Of a DNA stretch of 64,000 nt, positions 43,622 through 53,998 are shown one piece after another. Source of the DNA: Zarea fungicola (Eukaryota > Ascomycota > Sordariomycetes > Hypocreales > Cordycipitaceae); NCBI GenBank assembly GCA_900169235.1, contig FWCC01000121.1, forward strand, positions 121,362-185,361. Direction: 5' to 3'. A program made the translations under genes and the position numbers. Position 1 is the stretch's first letter; each line of letters opens with the position of its first letter. The notes under the pieces were generated by a model, which was not told where the DNA came from, made no database searches, and saw nothing but the letters and a program-made list of their open reading frames with translations.

Positions 43622-45419
43622 ATGACGCTTGCTGCAAGTTGGGCTGTGGTACAAGAGGGTATCGCCTCTACTTTGACCTACATACTTATCCTGTCCCTTT
43701 TATCTGTATTTGTAATCTCATTTTGCTCTCTGGGTATCAGAATAGACATCAACTAACACGGTATTAGATCATACTTTAAACATGGAGAAAGCCCATATCG
43801 CGCATTCCAGGCCCATGGCACTCTAGATGGACCGGCCTGCCACTGAAGTATCACTGGGTCAGAGGTAATCGGATCAAATATGTCGATGTTTTGCACAGGG
43901 AATACGGTATGTAAAAAAAGAAAAAAAGAGACCAAATGCACTTGTTGCATCTTGAGGAAACCTTTTCATAATGACGAGAGCACAGGAAGGATAGTACGTA
44001 TCGGCCCTAATGAAGTATCGATTCGAGATATCCAAGCGGTCAAGACTGTTTACTCCATCAGGGAGACATTTATGAAGACAAAGTGGTACAAAGATTTTAC
44101 GGTACCCGCAAATAACATGTTTAATACTGCCGATGCTGAATATCATCGCAAGTCGCGCCGCATGCTCGCCAGCGCCATGTCGGATACAGCGATCCAAAAG
44201 CTGTCCACTCGAGTAGGCGGCCATGTCAACTTTGCTGTTGACAAGATGAAGGCTGAAAATTCATCTCGCAAGGTCATTGACATTTATAAATGGTGGCTGT
44301 TCATGGCAACCGACATCATTGTTGAATTTACCTATGGGGAATCGTTTCACATGCTAGAGCATGGTAAGGTGAGTGGTCCAGTTTTCCATTTGATTCTGAA
44401 ACGAACACACGAAGATGCAGGTGGGTTAACCGCCACGCTCTCAGAGAAATGGATATAGTTTCTTCTTGGAGCATAGTGGAATGTTTGGCATCTATCGCTC
44501 CGTTGCGCCGCTCTTCACTAAACTTTTTACCCTCCTGCCATTTGACATGGCCAACAAGCTGAAGCAATCCAGCGCCGCCATGTCCGAAGCCGCCAGTAAA
44601 GGCGTCATTGTTCATCAAAAGACTATGGAGGACAGTAGGGGCAAGGCTGAAGACGATGTCAGGACGACCTTTTTCGGCAGTCTCTTCAGGGAACAAAAGG
44701 ACGGCAGCTTTGCCACCCAGGACACGCTCATATCCGAGGGCCGCCTTTACATTGCTGCCGGCAGCGACACGACAGCTAACACGCTTACGTATCTAATCTG
44801 GGGGTTGTGCCGGCACCCATTAGTCAAGAGCGAGCTTGTGGCCGCGCTTCAGGAGCTGCCTGAGGACTATACCGATCATGACCTTCGGAGAGTGGATCTT
44901 CTCAACAGATGCATCAAGGAGGCCCTGCGCTTGTACTCGGCCATACCCGAGTCATTTCCTCGACTAGTGCCCCAAGGCGGCACCGAGCTCTGCGGCTACG
45001 GCATTGAGGAAGGCACCGTCGTGGCTACACAACCATATAGCATGCATCGTGACCCGGACGTGTTTCAACGGCCAGAAGAGTTTGATCCTTCTCGCTGGAT
45101 TGATCCCTCCCCCCAGATGGCGGATTCTTACATGCCATTTGGTCGCGGCTCTCGCTGTAAGGCTCTTTGTCTTTTCACTTTTTTTTCTGCAGTGAAACAC
45201 TTGAACTATTTCTGACTGACCTTCTCCATTTGACTTTTAGCCTGTATTGGTTTGAATCTGGCGTACGCAGAGATTCGCTTGGGAACTGCGCGATTCTTGC
45301 GTACATTCCCCAATGCCCGCGTCTCTACTCTTGAAGGCATGTCTGATACGGATATGAATCAGACTTCGTACTTTATTCTGTCACCAAAGACTCATCGCTG
45401 TCTAATTGAGGTAGACTAA
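43622..45419 (+). CDS. cytochrome P450 monooxygenase (microsomal type); N-terminal junction problematic
   Basis: The start at 43622 encodes a membrane anchor (STLTYILILSLLSVFVISF). Exons 43986-44368, 44445-45156 and 45241-45419 are firm. They hold GRIVRIGPNEVSI, the I-helix AAGSDTTANTLTY, the K-helix KEALRLYSAIPESFPR (ExxR), FQRPEEFDPSRW, and the haem loop FGRGSRSCIGLNLA, whose Cys comes from the last exon. A preceding segment ending near 43909 holds the Pro-rich hinge PISRIPGPWHSRW and KYVDVLHREYG. That segment cannot be joined cleanly to the anchor: either a weak AAAG acceptor at about 43786 is used, skipping SYFKHGES, or one base is missing near 43790. It is a haem-thiolate oxygenase on the ER. 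It may be inactive if the shift is real. Confidence 0.8.
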
Positions 45420-45858
45420 ATGGTACGATTCTAGTCCTGGTGTTGTGCCGTTTAGGAGGCAGATTGAGGCAGACTACCGGAAGCGGGTGTTTATGGCTGG
45501 GGTGGCCGGTGGCCATTGTTGATTGTTTTCAACGGTTACATGTTCGGCTTGCATTAAATTCTTCTATAATAGAGTCACAAGTAAAAGGCTGTAGACTCGG
45601 TCAAGGTTGCGGCATATTCTGATGCTGCACGCAATTTTTGGTAGATTTTTCAAGAATTATCACTTAGCGGAATAAAGACGTTAGTATAGGATTCCAACTA
45701 TAGCAGTAGGGTTATTAAATGTTTATTTTAAATCGCCTCTGAATGAGAGGCTACTATAAACGAATCTAAAGTGAATTGAATTCTATTGGCACACTCGACG
45801 AGTCAAAAATCGGCCTCCATGGGCCTATCGAACAGGAGATCCTTCCTCCCGTCCCGAA
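45420..45858. other. 3' intergenic region between convergent P450 and MFS genes
   Basis: AT-rich spacer; a 60-codon frame at 45440-45622 has no support. Confidence 0.4.
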
Positions 45859-47616
45859 TTACTTGGATTCCTCCACTTCCCAGCCCTCGCGTCTGTCCTT
45901 GGGAATCCGAACAAAGAGGAGAGCAATCAGGGCAGAGGCGGCCGTCATACCAATCGTCAGATACAGCGCATGCCGTATGCCTCCAACTTTATCCCGACCC
46001 CCATCATTTGTGTACCGCTCAATAGTCCCTGCAAACCCGAGGCCAGTGCTCAGGCCGTACATCTGAATGGTTCCAATCAACGACGCCGCAACACCCTGGT
46101 ATTCCCTCCGCACACTATTGCTTGTAATAATCTGCGCCGCCGTGAAGAGGAAGTCTGGGCTGAATCCCATGATGATGAAGGCGGGAAAAACCTGCGCCCA
46201 GTATGTCTGGTCTGGAGGCGAGGTCGCTAAAAGGACTGTCCCAGTCACGGCAGATAGCGCACCAATGGCCATGACGACTTGGGCTGGAAGGTACCGTACG
46301 GCAACGGCGCTGACCAGACACCCCAGCGTCCCCACGATGGTGAATGCAGAATTGGTCGCCGCCGTCAGCAGATTGGAGTAGTGGCGGATCTCGATGCTCC
46401 ATACTTGGGAGTAGTACAGGAAAATTCCGACGCCCATGAAGGACAAGAGAGCTGATAAAGCCATGGGGCCAAAGGACGGAGAGGACCATAGTCCTAGAGG
46501 GAGAATCGGCTCCTTGGCCACTCTATCTTCCCAGAAAATGAATGCAACAACATGTGCTATTGCTACAATGAGGAGCACATAGACGTAGACCTCCTCCCAG
46601 CCGACAATCGCAGCTTGCCTGGAAGAACTAATTAGCAGGAATTCAATCCAGAGTGGGGGGTCTACGAACGTCCAGACAAAATTAAACAATGTCAAACCGG
46701 CAACTCCAAGATATGCTCCAACGTAATCTATCTTTCCGCCCGCATCCATTGGAGTGCCATCAGGGGGGAGAATAAACGCAGCAGCGCTGAATACGACAGC
46801 GCCAAAGATGGCCCTAATCAGATGTTAGCCAACGGTAATAGACTCTTTTTTTTTTTTTTTTCATGAGACGAGATACGAAACATACAGGAAGAAAAACAGC
46901 CACCACCATGCAGTGAGCTGCCCAAAAAATCCAGGAAATACCGTGCCTCCAGCAGCACCGACTGGACCCATGGCGCCGAATAAACCCACCCATACATTGC
47001 GGAGGAGGCCGGGCGGGAAGGCGATTGTCAGCATTGCGACGAGATTCGGAATCATGATGCCACCACCAACACCACTCAAGGCCCGCAGCGTGATTATGCC
47101 ATCGATGTTGCGTACGAAGCCTGTAATGAGATGAAAGAGGACAAAGATGGCGGCGCCGACAATCATGACTTTTTTATGGCCATATACAGCACCGATTCGT
47201 CCTCCAATCAAGACGAATGTGCCTTGCGTGAGTCTGCATGGGTGTATTAGCCTTTGTCTAAAGTATCAAGTTGAAAAGAGTAGTTAATCTCACGGGTAGG
47301 CGGCTGCAATCCAAACCCCCTTGCTTTGTGGCGCTCCGATTGCGTTGGGAATGTCGACGGCAGCGAGAAGACCAGCGCCATACGGGATTGCCTACCTGAC
47401 AGTGAGTACGAATAACTCGGGGGTGGGATAAGTGATAGTTCATCTTACCTGTACAAGCTGGCACATGACAATGAAAAAGGCGAGAAGGTGGTCGCGCGCG
47501 CTTGGCTTCCAGGTCTTGGGCTCGGGTTCCTCGCCGACTCTGTCCGCCATGATTGCAGACTCTCCTCCCATGACGGTGGGTGAGGGAGACGGATCGCCCA
47601 ACCTTGCTTTTGACAT
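45859..47616 (-). CDS. MFS exporter, DHA2-like drug/metabolite transporter, five exons
   Basis: Exons 47616-47449, 47391-47294, 47233-46886, 46813-46670 and 46618-45859 give 505 residues, each junction in frame. A charged N-terminal tail (MSKARLGDPSPSPTVMGGES) precedes VDIPNAIG, WIAAAYPLTQGTFVLIGG (TM2) and GRIGAVYGHKKVMIVG (motif A). LRALSGVGGGIMIPN (TM4) and LFNFVWT|QAAIVGW (mid-protein) follow. The fourth intron has donor GTTCGT and is a multiple of three without a stop, so a retained-intron form with 18 extra residues is possible. It is a plasma-membrane exporter of unknown substrate, convergent with the P450 gene, suggesting export of the P450 product. Confidence 0.9.
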
Positions 47617-48257
47617 TGTGTGCGATCAATTCGTTCAAGAAGAGATGGAGGAAATGCCGACTGGTATTCGTTAGGGTACAAGGCCAGAATCAAGCATCTG
47701 AACGAACAAGTGGTGTTCTTGCTGTCAACTGAGAGAGGGTATTGTACAAGTTAATACTGCTGGGAAGCCGGCCAGTTTCCGCTTAGCCGAGTAAATTGGG
47801 ACGACGAAAGCGCTTCAACAGGCAATAAGGCTTGATCAAGTCTAAAGGGCGTACCCCCGGGTTGCTTGGAAGACAATTGGCAGTCATCAGGGCGGTTCAA
47901 CTCAGACACAGCCCACACTGACAATGCCAAGGATAGCGCAATTGTATATACACAAACATAATTTGATGCCAGTGACTAACTGATTACAAATCTTTACATG
48001 TGCACCATTCAGTCTGAGGCATAGTCAATTTACACAATCCAGTGATTCCAGTCGTACTAGGACTGTCGCGAAACGCTGCAAGGCATCCGACGGGACTTTT
48101 CCCAACACAGCAAAACGTACCCCGGTCCTTTTCACTTTGATTGGCTGTTTGCCCTTGGTGTCATCTACTAGTGGCACCGAGTTTGGGAAATGGGATTTCT
48201 AGTCTGCTCATACATGAAACCCACAGTGGCGATGAGAAATGTCGCTGGCGGACGTTG

Positions 48258-48515
48258 TGCGGACGCTACTCCGCAAGCCGCAGACTGCCGCAGATGCCGC
48301 TCAGATCCGCAAACGTCGGCGGGCTATAGTTCTTACGCAAGACAAATCCGCAGCAAATCCGCAGCCAAATTTTAGGGTTATCCTGAATTAATAATTAGCT
48401 CTGGAAATCAACTCTAAATGAAATCATCTACGATATTTGCCACAACCGACATTAGATGGCCATATTCCGCCGCAAAAGACCGCAAATGGCCGATCAGGAT
48501 ACAGCTTGTCCGCAG
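48258..48515 (+). repeat. cluster of CCGCA direct motifs
   Basis: CCGCA occurs about nine times on the + strand (near 48271, 48278, 48288, 48307, 48348, 48359, 48470, 48480 and 48510), often as TCCGCAAA/G, with one or two in the opposite sense at the left edge. Confidence 0.75.
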
Positions 48516-48755
48516 TCCAGTTTACCTGAGTCTGTCCTCCATCGAGCCAAAGCCGAGGACTAGACATTATTAATTGTATTCAATGCTACAAGTCCAAAAG
48601 AATGAAATGCAATGAATTAGTAATTTCGTTCTATCTTCTTTATTTGTAATCCCATTATGCCACCATGGCTGCGTACCAAGGCACAGTCTCGCGATCTGGA
48701 TGCCGCCTTACAGAGCCTCAGACTAACAACCACCAGAGTTGAGCCATGTAGTGCC

Positions 48756-48766
48756 TTTATATAAAG
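48756..48766 (+). promoter_or_regulatory. TATA box of the reductase gene
   Basis: TTTATATAAAG about 135 bp upstream of the ATG at 48899. Confidence 0.55.
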
Positions 48767-48898
48767 AACCATGATCCTCTCGACGGAAATGGGTCCTCAT
48801 CAAGTCACAATCTAACATTAGTTCAAACAGCTCCCTTTTACAAGCGTCAACCATCACTACTCTACATTCAACTCATCAACTACTACTCCTCATACACC

Positions 48899-49930
48899 AT
48901 GTCCGGTCAACTCGTCCTCCTCACCGGCGCCACGGGCCACGTTGGCTACGAAGTCCTCATCCGCACCCTCGACGCGGGCTACAAGGTCCGCGCCGCCGTC
49001 CGCAGCCAGGCCAAGGCCGACTCCCTGCTGAGCCATCCCAACATCCAGTCCCGCAACGCCGGCGGCTCGCGTCTGTCCACCATCATCGTGCCCGACCTCA
49101 CGCTCCCCGGAGCCTACGACGAGGCCGTCCAGGGCGTCTCTTACGTTATCCACGTCGCCTCCCCGCTCGTCAACGAGGCCTGGAAGCCCGAAGAATACAA
49201 GGCGAATCTCATCGAGCCCGCCGTGCGCGGCACCATTGGCATCCTCGAGTCAGCCCACAAGGCCAGCAGCGTGAAGCGAGTCGTGATTACGAGCTCCGCC
49301 GTCGCCATTGTTCCCTTCATGGCGCTCCTCCAGGGCTCCGACAAGGACACCTTTGACTCGGAGAATCGCCTCGAAGATCCGGACGTGTCGGAGATGGCGC
49401 ACCCGATGCAGCTCTACGTCGCGTCCAAGGTTCTCGCCCTCAACGCCGCAGAGCGGTGGGTCAGGACGGAAAAGCCCGCGTTTGACGTGGTCCACCTCAT
49501 GCCCAGCTACATCTACGGGAGAGACGAGTTCCTCGACACCCCCGCGCGCCTGCTGGGACACGGCACGAACCGCATGGTGCTGAGCGTCGTGCTGGGCCAA
49601 AAGGACGACCAGGGCGCCACGGGCAGCACTGTGCACGTCAACGATGTCGCGCGCGCGCACGTGCTCGCTCTCGATACCGCAAAGGTGCCCGGCAACACGG
49701 GCTACCTGCTCAACAATGCCGCCGTGTTTGACGACGCCAAGGCCGTCGCGGCCAAGTACTTCCCCGAGGCCGTCGCCAGCGGCAAGCTGCCCAACAATGG
49801 TACCAGACCGACGCTGCCGTTCAAGTCGGACACGTCAAAGACGGAAAAGACGTTTGGGTTTACGCATGCTTCGTATGAGCAGCAGGCCAAGGATGTCATT
49901 GCACAGTACTTGGAGGTTTTGGCAAAGTAA
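48899..49930 (+). CDS. extended SDR: NAD(P)-dependent ketoreductase (Gre2/dihydroflavonol-reductase-like)
   Basis: 343 residues, single exon, GC-rich codon use. The cofactor loop is LLTGATGHVGYEV (residues 8-20). Arg35 in AAVRS suggests NADPH preference. The catalytic set is Ser132/133 (VITSSAV) with Tyr173-x3-Lys177 (YVASKVLA). SYIYGRDEF and HVNDVARAHVLAL complete the family pattern shared with methylglyoxal/aldehyde reductases and dihydroflavonol reductases. It reduces a carbonyl in the cytosol. It is convergent with the Zn2Cys6 gene next door and divergent from the MFS exporter, so it may act with the P450 and exporter. The strong promoter and codon bias suggest high expression. Confidence 0.93.
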   Translation: MSGQLVLLTGATGHVGYEVLIRTLDAGYKVRAAVRSQAKADSLLSHPNIQSRNAGGSRLSTIIVPDLTLPGAYDEAVQGVSYVIHVASPLVNEAWKPEEYKANLIEPAVRGTIGILESAHKASSVKRVVITSSAVAIVPFMALLQGSDKDTFDSENRLEDPDVSEMAHPMQLYVASKVLALNAAERWVRTEKPAFDVVHLMPSYIYGRDEFLDTPARLLGHGTNRMVLSVVLGQKDDQGATGSTVHVNDVARAHVLALDTAKVPGNTGYLLNNAAVFDDAKAVAAKYFPEAVASGKLPNNGTRPTLPFKSDTSKTEKTFGFTHASYEQQAKDVIAQYLEVLAK

Positions 49931-50054
49931 TGGAGCTTGGAGTCTGTGGACAAAGAGTTTGATGGATCTTGGACCATGGTTGCTTGAATATAGAGATAAT
50001 GAATTACTTTGACAACGTAAACATACACGGGTCCACTACTTGTGCGAGTGTCTC

Positions 50055-51956
50055 CTATGCACTAGCCATTATGATGGTTTCTTTGGTATCTAAAATATTC
50101 AGAAAAACGTCTAATTCAAAGTTAGAAGAGATGAAAAATTCAGATTCCTGCAAGTAAACTCACCTGCCAGTTGCCACCGTGGCTTAAAGTGTTGCAGCGC
50201 CGCCCGGAATATAGCGAGATTCTCTTCCAGGACGGGGTCAGGATTGCCTTGCGCCAGGTCCATGGTGACGCCTGCAGCCTGGTACAACGTCTGTATGAAG
50301 AATAGAGGGTAGCATTCCAAGCAGCCTCCATTCTGCAAGTCGCCAATCACGGCGGCCACGGAGCGGCCGAAAAAATCGAGAGCGCGCGTCGTTTCCGCAA
50401 ACATGTGCTGATATGCCTGCTCGGTGGAGGTGATGCCAATGGCCTCCCACTCATGTTCCTGAAGGAGCAGGACGGCGCTACGCGAATTAGTTGGTTACTG
50501 CCACGCCAGGGGTACTGAGAAGCTTACCAGTACGAGAACATGGCTTGGCAGCAGGTTGGCAGCCTTCGGATCTCCTGCTCTTCTTCCGCTGCATGTACTT
50601 GGGCAGCAAGCGTCCGACGAAGTTGTGCCGTGTTGTCGCCGGTGCGTGCTATTCCACTCATCTGCGATGGGGGTTCGGGTTGCGACAGGTATTGAATGGC
50701 TTGGCTCGATAGGAAAGACGCTTGGGCAAGGCGAGCAAAACTACCCATGTGGAGATTAAATCCAGCCGAGATGGTGACAGCAGGCTGCGGGGTTGCGCCC
50801 TGAAAAAATGTCAGTCAACTGTGTCGTTGAGCGTTGGACGGCCGCGGTTTGCGACGGAATGATACGTACCCCGTCAAGGAAAGCCTTGTCATCTACTGGA
50901 AGATAAAAGTTAAAGTGAGGATCAGCCGTGGCTAGGCGTCTGGAGGGATTTCCGAGACTCAGGAAACTACACTGTATTAGCTCCGCTGCAGGGCACGATG
51001 GAAGATGACACATTCCAGTAGTAAAAAGAAGAGGAAGAAAAAAAAGTAAAAGTAACTCACCGATCCATAATCAAAATAGCCCACCACACGCGTCTCGACT
51101 CTTCAATCGCTAGCCACGACCCATCCGGCTTGCCATTGTTGTCGTTGTTGTCCATGAGCTTTTCCAACCCCAGCGCCGTACCGTAGCGCGCGCACGCACC
51201 GACACTCATGTACGCCGCCGGGAAAATGGCCTGGCCAATCTCGTAGAGGGCGATAAAGATGCCCGCCTGGAGGACGCGCAGGGACAGGGCACCCGCGGCC
51301 TGGAGCTCCGCGTGGAACCGTTTGGCAATGCAGTACAGCGCGGCCGTCTGACTCGGCACGCCGACCCCCTCGGCCCTGAATGTGCAATACAGCTTGGCGC
51401 AGATGGCCACGAGGAGATGCTCTGTGCGCCGGGGCGAGAAGGGGTTCAGCGCGGCGCTGATGAACAGCCGGCGGCAGAGGATGGGGAGGAACATGGGCGC
51501 CATGGCAAAGTACTCGGAGGCAATGTCCCGGATCTGCTGCGCCGTTTCCACATAGAGGGCCGCGTAGCTCGGTACGGGCACCTGGAGCGGCGGAATCTCC
51601 AGCTCGGCCGAGGAGAAGACTCGGGGCGCGAGGAACTGCACGGCGGTGAGGGTGTTGACGATGCCTCGGGAAGCCAACAAGGTTTGGTCCGCCGCCGGCC
51701 CATGGGTTTCATTGCTGAGCTCTGAAAAAGGATACCGCTCTGGCAGCAGCGTAATAGATTCTAAATCATCGGCAAATGAACGTGGCGGCGAGGGGAGCCG
51801 CTGAGGGTATCGACAGGGCAGCTGCTTCTTGGTGCATAGCTCGCATGCGGGCAAGACACGGTCACATCGCCTCTTGCCGCGGTGGCAGCGATCGCAGGCG
51901 CTCCGTGCTCTGCTGGCGGCTGATGAATATGGGGGCGTGAGTGTAGACGAGCTCAT
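50055..51956 (-). CDS. Zn(II)2Cys6 transcription factor, five exons
   Basis: Exons 51956-51061, 50966-50870, 50799-50528, 50477-50164 and 50110-50055 give 544 residues, all joins in frame. The DNA-binding cluster is Cys21, 24, 31, 38, 41 and 48 (SACDRCHRGKRRCDRVLPAC then ELCTKKQLPCRYP), with a basic Arg/Lys loop. The middle is a fungal TF homology region containing IEESRRVWWAILIMDRFLSL, whose last residues come from exon 2. The last exon encodes only 18 residues (DVFLNILDTKETIIMASA). It is likely a local regulator of the reductase, exporter and P450. An upstream in-frame ATG at 52169 is rejected because it adds sequence without domain character. Confidence 0.9.
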
Positions 51957-52510
51957 CCTTTTTTCGCTGCGTGTTTGACTGGGAATGTTGCAAGGTTTGG
52001 GAATGGAAACTCGAGAGTGAATTCTGCGGATGGATGCGGATGGATGCGGACATTGCGGCTCTGCCGGGGTGAGACTTGCGGCCAAAGTGGAACAGCGGGA
52101 GGTGGAGGCTTCAAGGATGAGACTGACTCGAGACCAGCGATGTGGCACGAATCGCGTTTTCTTATCCACAAATTACAGAATGTGGGTATCACGCGTAATT
52201 AGTTATTTAACTTATTGCCAAAGTACCGCAGGAGTGCGTAGTATGGGTGTTGCATCTTGTTAATCGAGTAGAGGGAGGCACTCTGCAAATAAATGACCGT
52301 GTTCTATTAAGCGGAAGCAAGACAAGGGGAAAGTAGGACAAAGTAGAAAGTAGGACAAAGTACATCCAGGTCGATATAAGCAGCCATTCGATTTACCCTA
52401 AACACATTTACGCATTGGCAGTGAATCGACAATCCAACGGGACTGCAGAGTATAGCAGCTTGGATTCATGTGGCTGAAAACAGCCCCATCCATTGTAACA
52501 GCACTAAACT
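51957..52510. other. promoter of the Zn2Cys6 gene and spacer
   Basis: Holds a doubled GGATGCGGAT motif near 52029-52050 and an AAAGTAGGACAAAGTA direct repeat near 52330-52362. No gene. Confidence 0.4.
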
Positions 52511-53422
52511 TTAAACAAATTGAAAATCCTCAACACGGCCAAATAACCAACTCTCAAGCTCCGCAATGGCGTTGCTGTCGTTTGACGGGGCTGCGTGGGT
52601 GATTGTCTCATCATGCCAGCCCATTGTCCGCTTTGTATGCTGCAGTGACTCGCCTATACGACACAACCCGCCAAAATCTATAATTATCGGCACATCGCTC
52701 TCATCAAGCATAATATTTGCCGGCGTAATATCATTGTGGACCAGGCCCAGGTGATACAGGTGGTCAAGTGCCGCCCGTAGCGACTTGACCCAATCCTTCA
52801 TGTATTCCATGACTAGCGGCCGGCCACTGGCAATAAAGGCATCTTTGGACAATCGTTGCGGGTTGACTCGTTCAAGGAGCGTTGCTTTGTACCTCTTGAA
52901 AAGCAACCCCGTGGCTCGCCCTTGAGACGCGGCACACCCATGGTACTCTGCCAGGTTTCGGTGGTGGTGCTGCCGAATGAATTCGCACATTTCAATCTCG
53001 TGCGCCATTCGGTCTTCGAGCTCGCTATCCAGGTAGTCCTCCATCGCTGGTGTTTTGAGCCATCCGCCGCTGTCTGGACTCGCCTGAAGCCAGTGGGCTC
53101 GCAGCTCTGGGCCTCTGTTTTCGGTGTGGATGATTTTGGCATCCTCGAGCTGTGAGAATTCACGCGGCGACTGCCTGCGGTTATTCCATTTCCCTATATA
53201 GTATGCGCCGTCGTGCAAGACAATGACTTTGACGTACATCCGGAAGACGCCATCGATTCGTTTTCCGCAGTCGTAGGACTCGAGGATCTCCATGTCGGCA
53301 GAGGACCAAAACGCTGGGTAAGTATGCTTGGAAATTTTGTGAGGAACTGAGGCGCTAGGTTTTACTTGGCCAGACCCAAAAAGATGCAGCACAACCAGCC
53401 ATGCCGCGTCGCACCGAGCCAA
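52511..53422 (-). CDS. fungal protein-kinase-like protein with HND catalytic loop
   Basis: 303 residues, single exon. Motifs: MAHEIEMCEFIRQHHHRNLA (C-helix and following region), GLLFKRYKATLLERV (hinge), LGLVHNDITPANIML (catalytic loop with HND instead of HRD, Asp and Asn kept) and VPIIIDFGGLC (metal-binding DFG). No glycine loop is clear at the N-terminus. This is the abundant fungal family of small kinase-like proteins, possibly active on protein or small-molecule substrates. The first 43 residues (MARCDAAWLVVLHL...) are hydrophobic; Met44 (53293, MEILESYDCG) is an alternative start. It is intact, unlike the two other kinase-fold loci in this window. Confidence 0.85.
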   Translation of the reverse strand: MARCDAAWLVVLHLFGSGQVKPSASVPHKISKHTYPAFWSSADMEILESYDCGKRIDGVFRMYVKVIVLHDGAYYIGKWNNRRQSPREFSQLEDAKIIHTENRGPELRAHWLQASPDSGGWLKTPAMEDYLDSELEDRMAHEIEMCEFIRQHHHRNLAEYHGCAASQGRATGLLFKRYKATLLERVNPQRLSKDAFIASGRPLVMEYMKDWVKSLRAALDHLYHLGLVHNDITPANIMLDESDVPIIIDFGGLCRIGESLQHTKRTMGWHDETITHAAPSNDSNAIAELESWLFGRVEDFQFV

Positions 53423-53998
53423 ATACTAAAATGACGGTAGTATTTGGAAAGATGTGGCAAGTTAAACTCTCACGGAATTGATTTTTATTAAAAGAAATAC
53501 TTATCAAGGGAACGGGGAGTCAGTAAATTTACTCCTGTTTGGCAAGGCCAACCATTTGCTACTGCAGCCGGCCACCAAGGTCAAGAGACCAAGAAAATAG
53601 CTGGGCGGTGAAATGATTCACTTTCAGCAGAATGCATCAACCAAAGCCGCTATCCGAAGGGTATTCTGCTACCGACGGCGCACTACGGCACTTCAGAGAA
53701 GAGGTGAATATCAACAGCATGATTAACAATCTGAATATCCTTGCCATCGTTCAATACAAGATTCCAATCTTAGAAGCGACACCGAAATTCGGTCCAAAAT
53801 CACTACCCCCAGGGCGAAATATCCAATACCAGCATAGCTCCGACCGTATACATTTTGTTGAAAAATGCATCTTCTCCAAGATGGTGGTGACTGAGTAGCG
53901 ACACCATACCCTCGCCCATCTCCCCATGGCAAACACGGTGACCGTTCCATCCGTTCATCTAGGTCTGCGTGTTTGTTAGTACATCGTGCGAGCTGGTT
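53423..53998. other. intergenic region, no gene seen
   Basis: An 88-codon frame at 53632-53898 lacks motifs or splice support. Confidence 0.4.

Larger units (their letters stand above)
47617..48898. promoter_or_regulatory. divergent region between MFS exporter and reductase, with CCGCA repeats
   Basis: Promoters of both flanking genes. TTTATATAAAG at 48756-48766 is a TATA box for the reductase, about 135 bp before its ATG, followed by the CT-rich leader usual in highly expressed fungal genes. Confidence 0.5.

Noticed and set aside
48258..48515. CRISPR-like array
   Set aside because: Repeated word is only 5 bp with irregular spacing, and the genome is eukaryotic.
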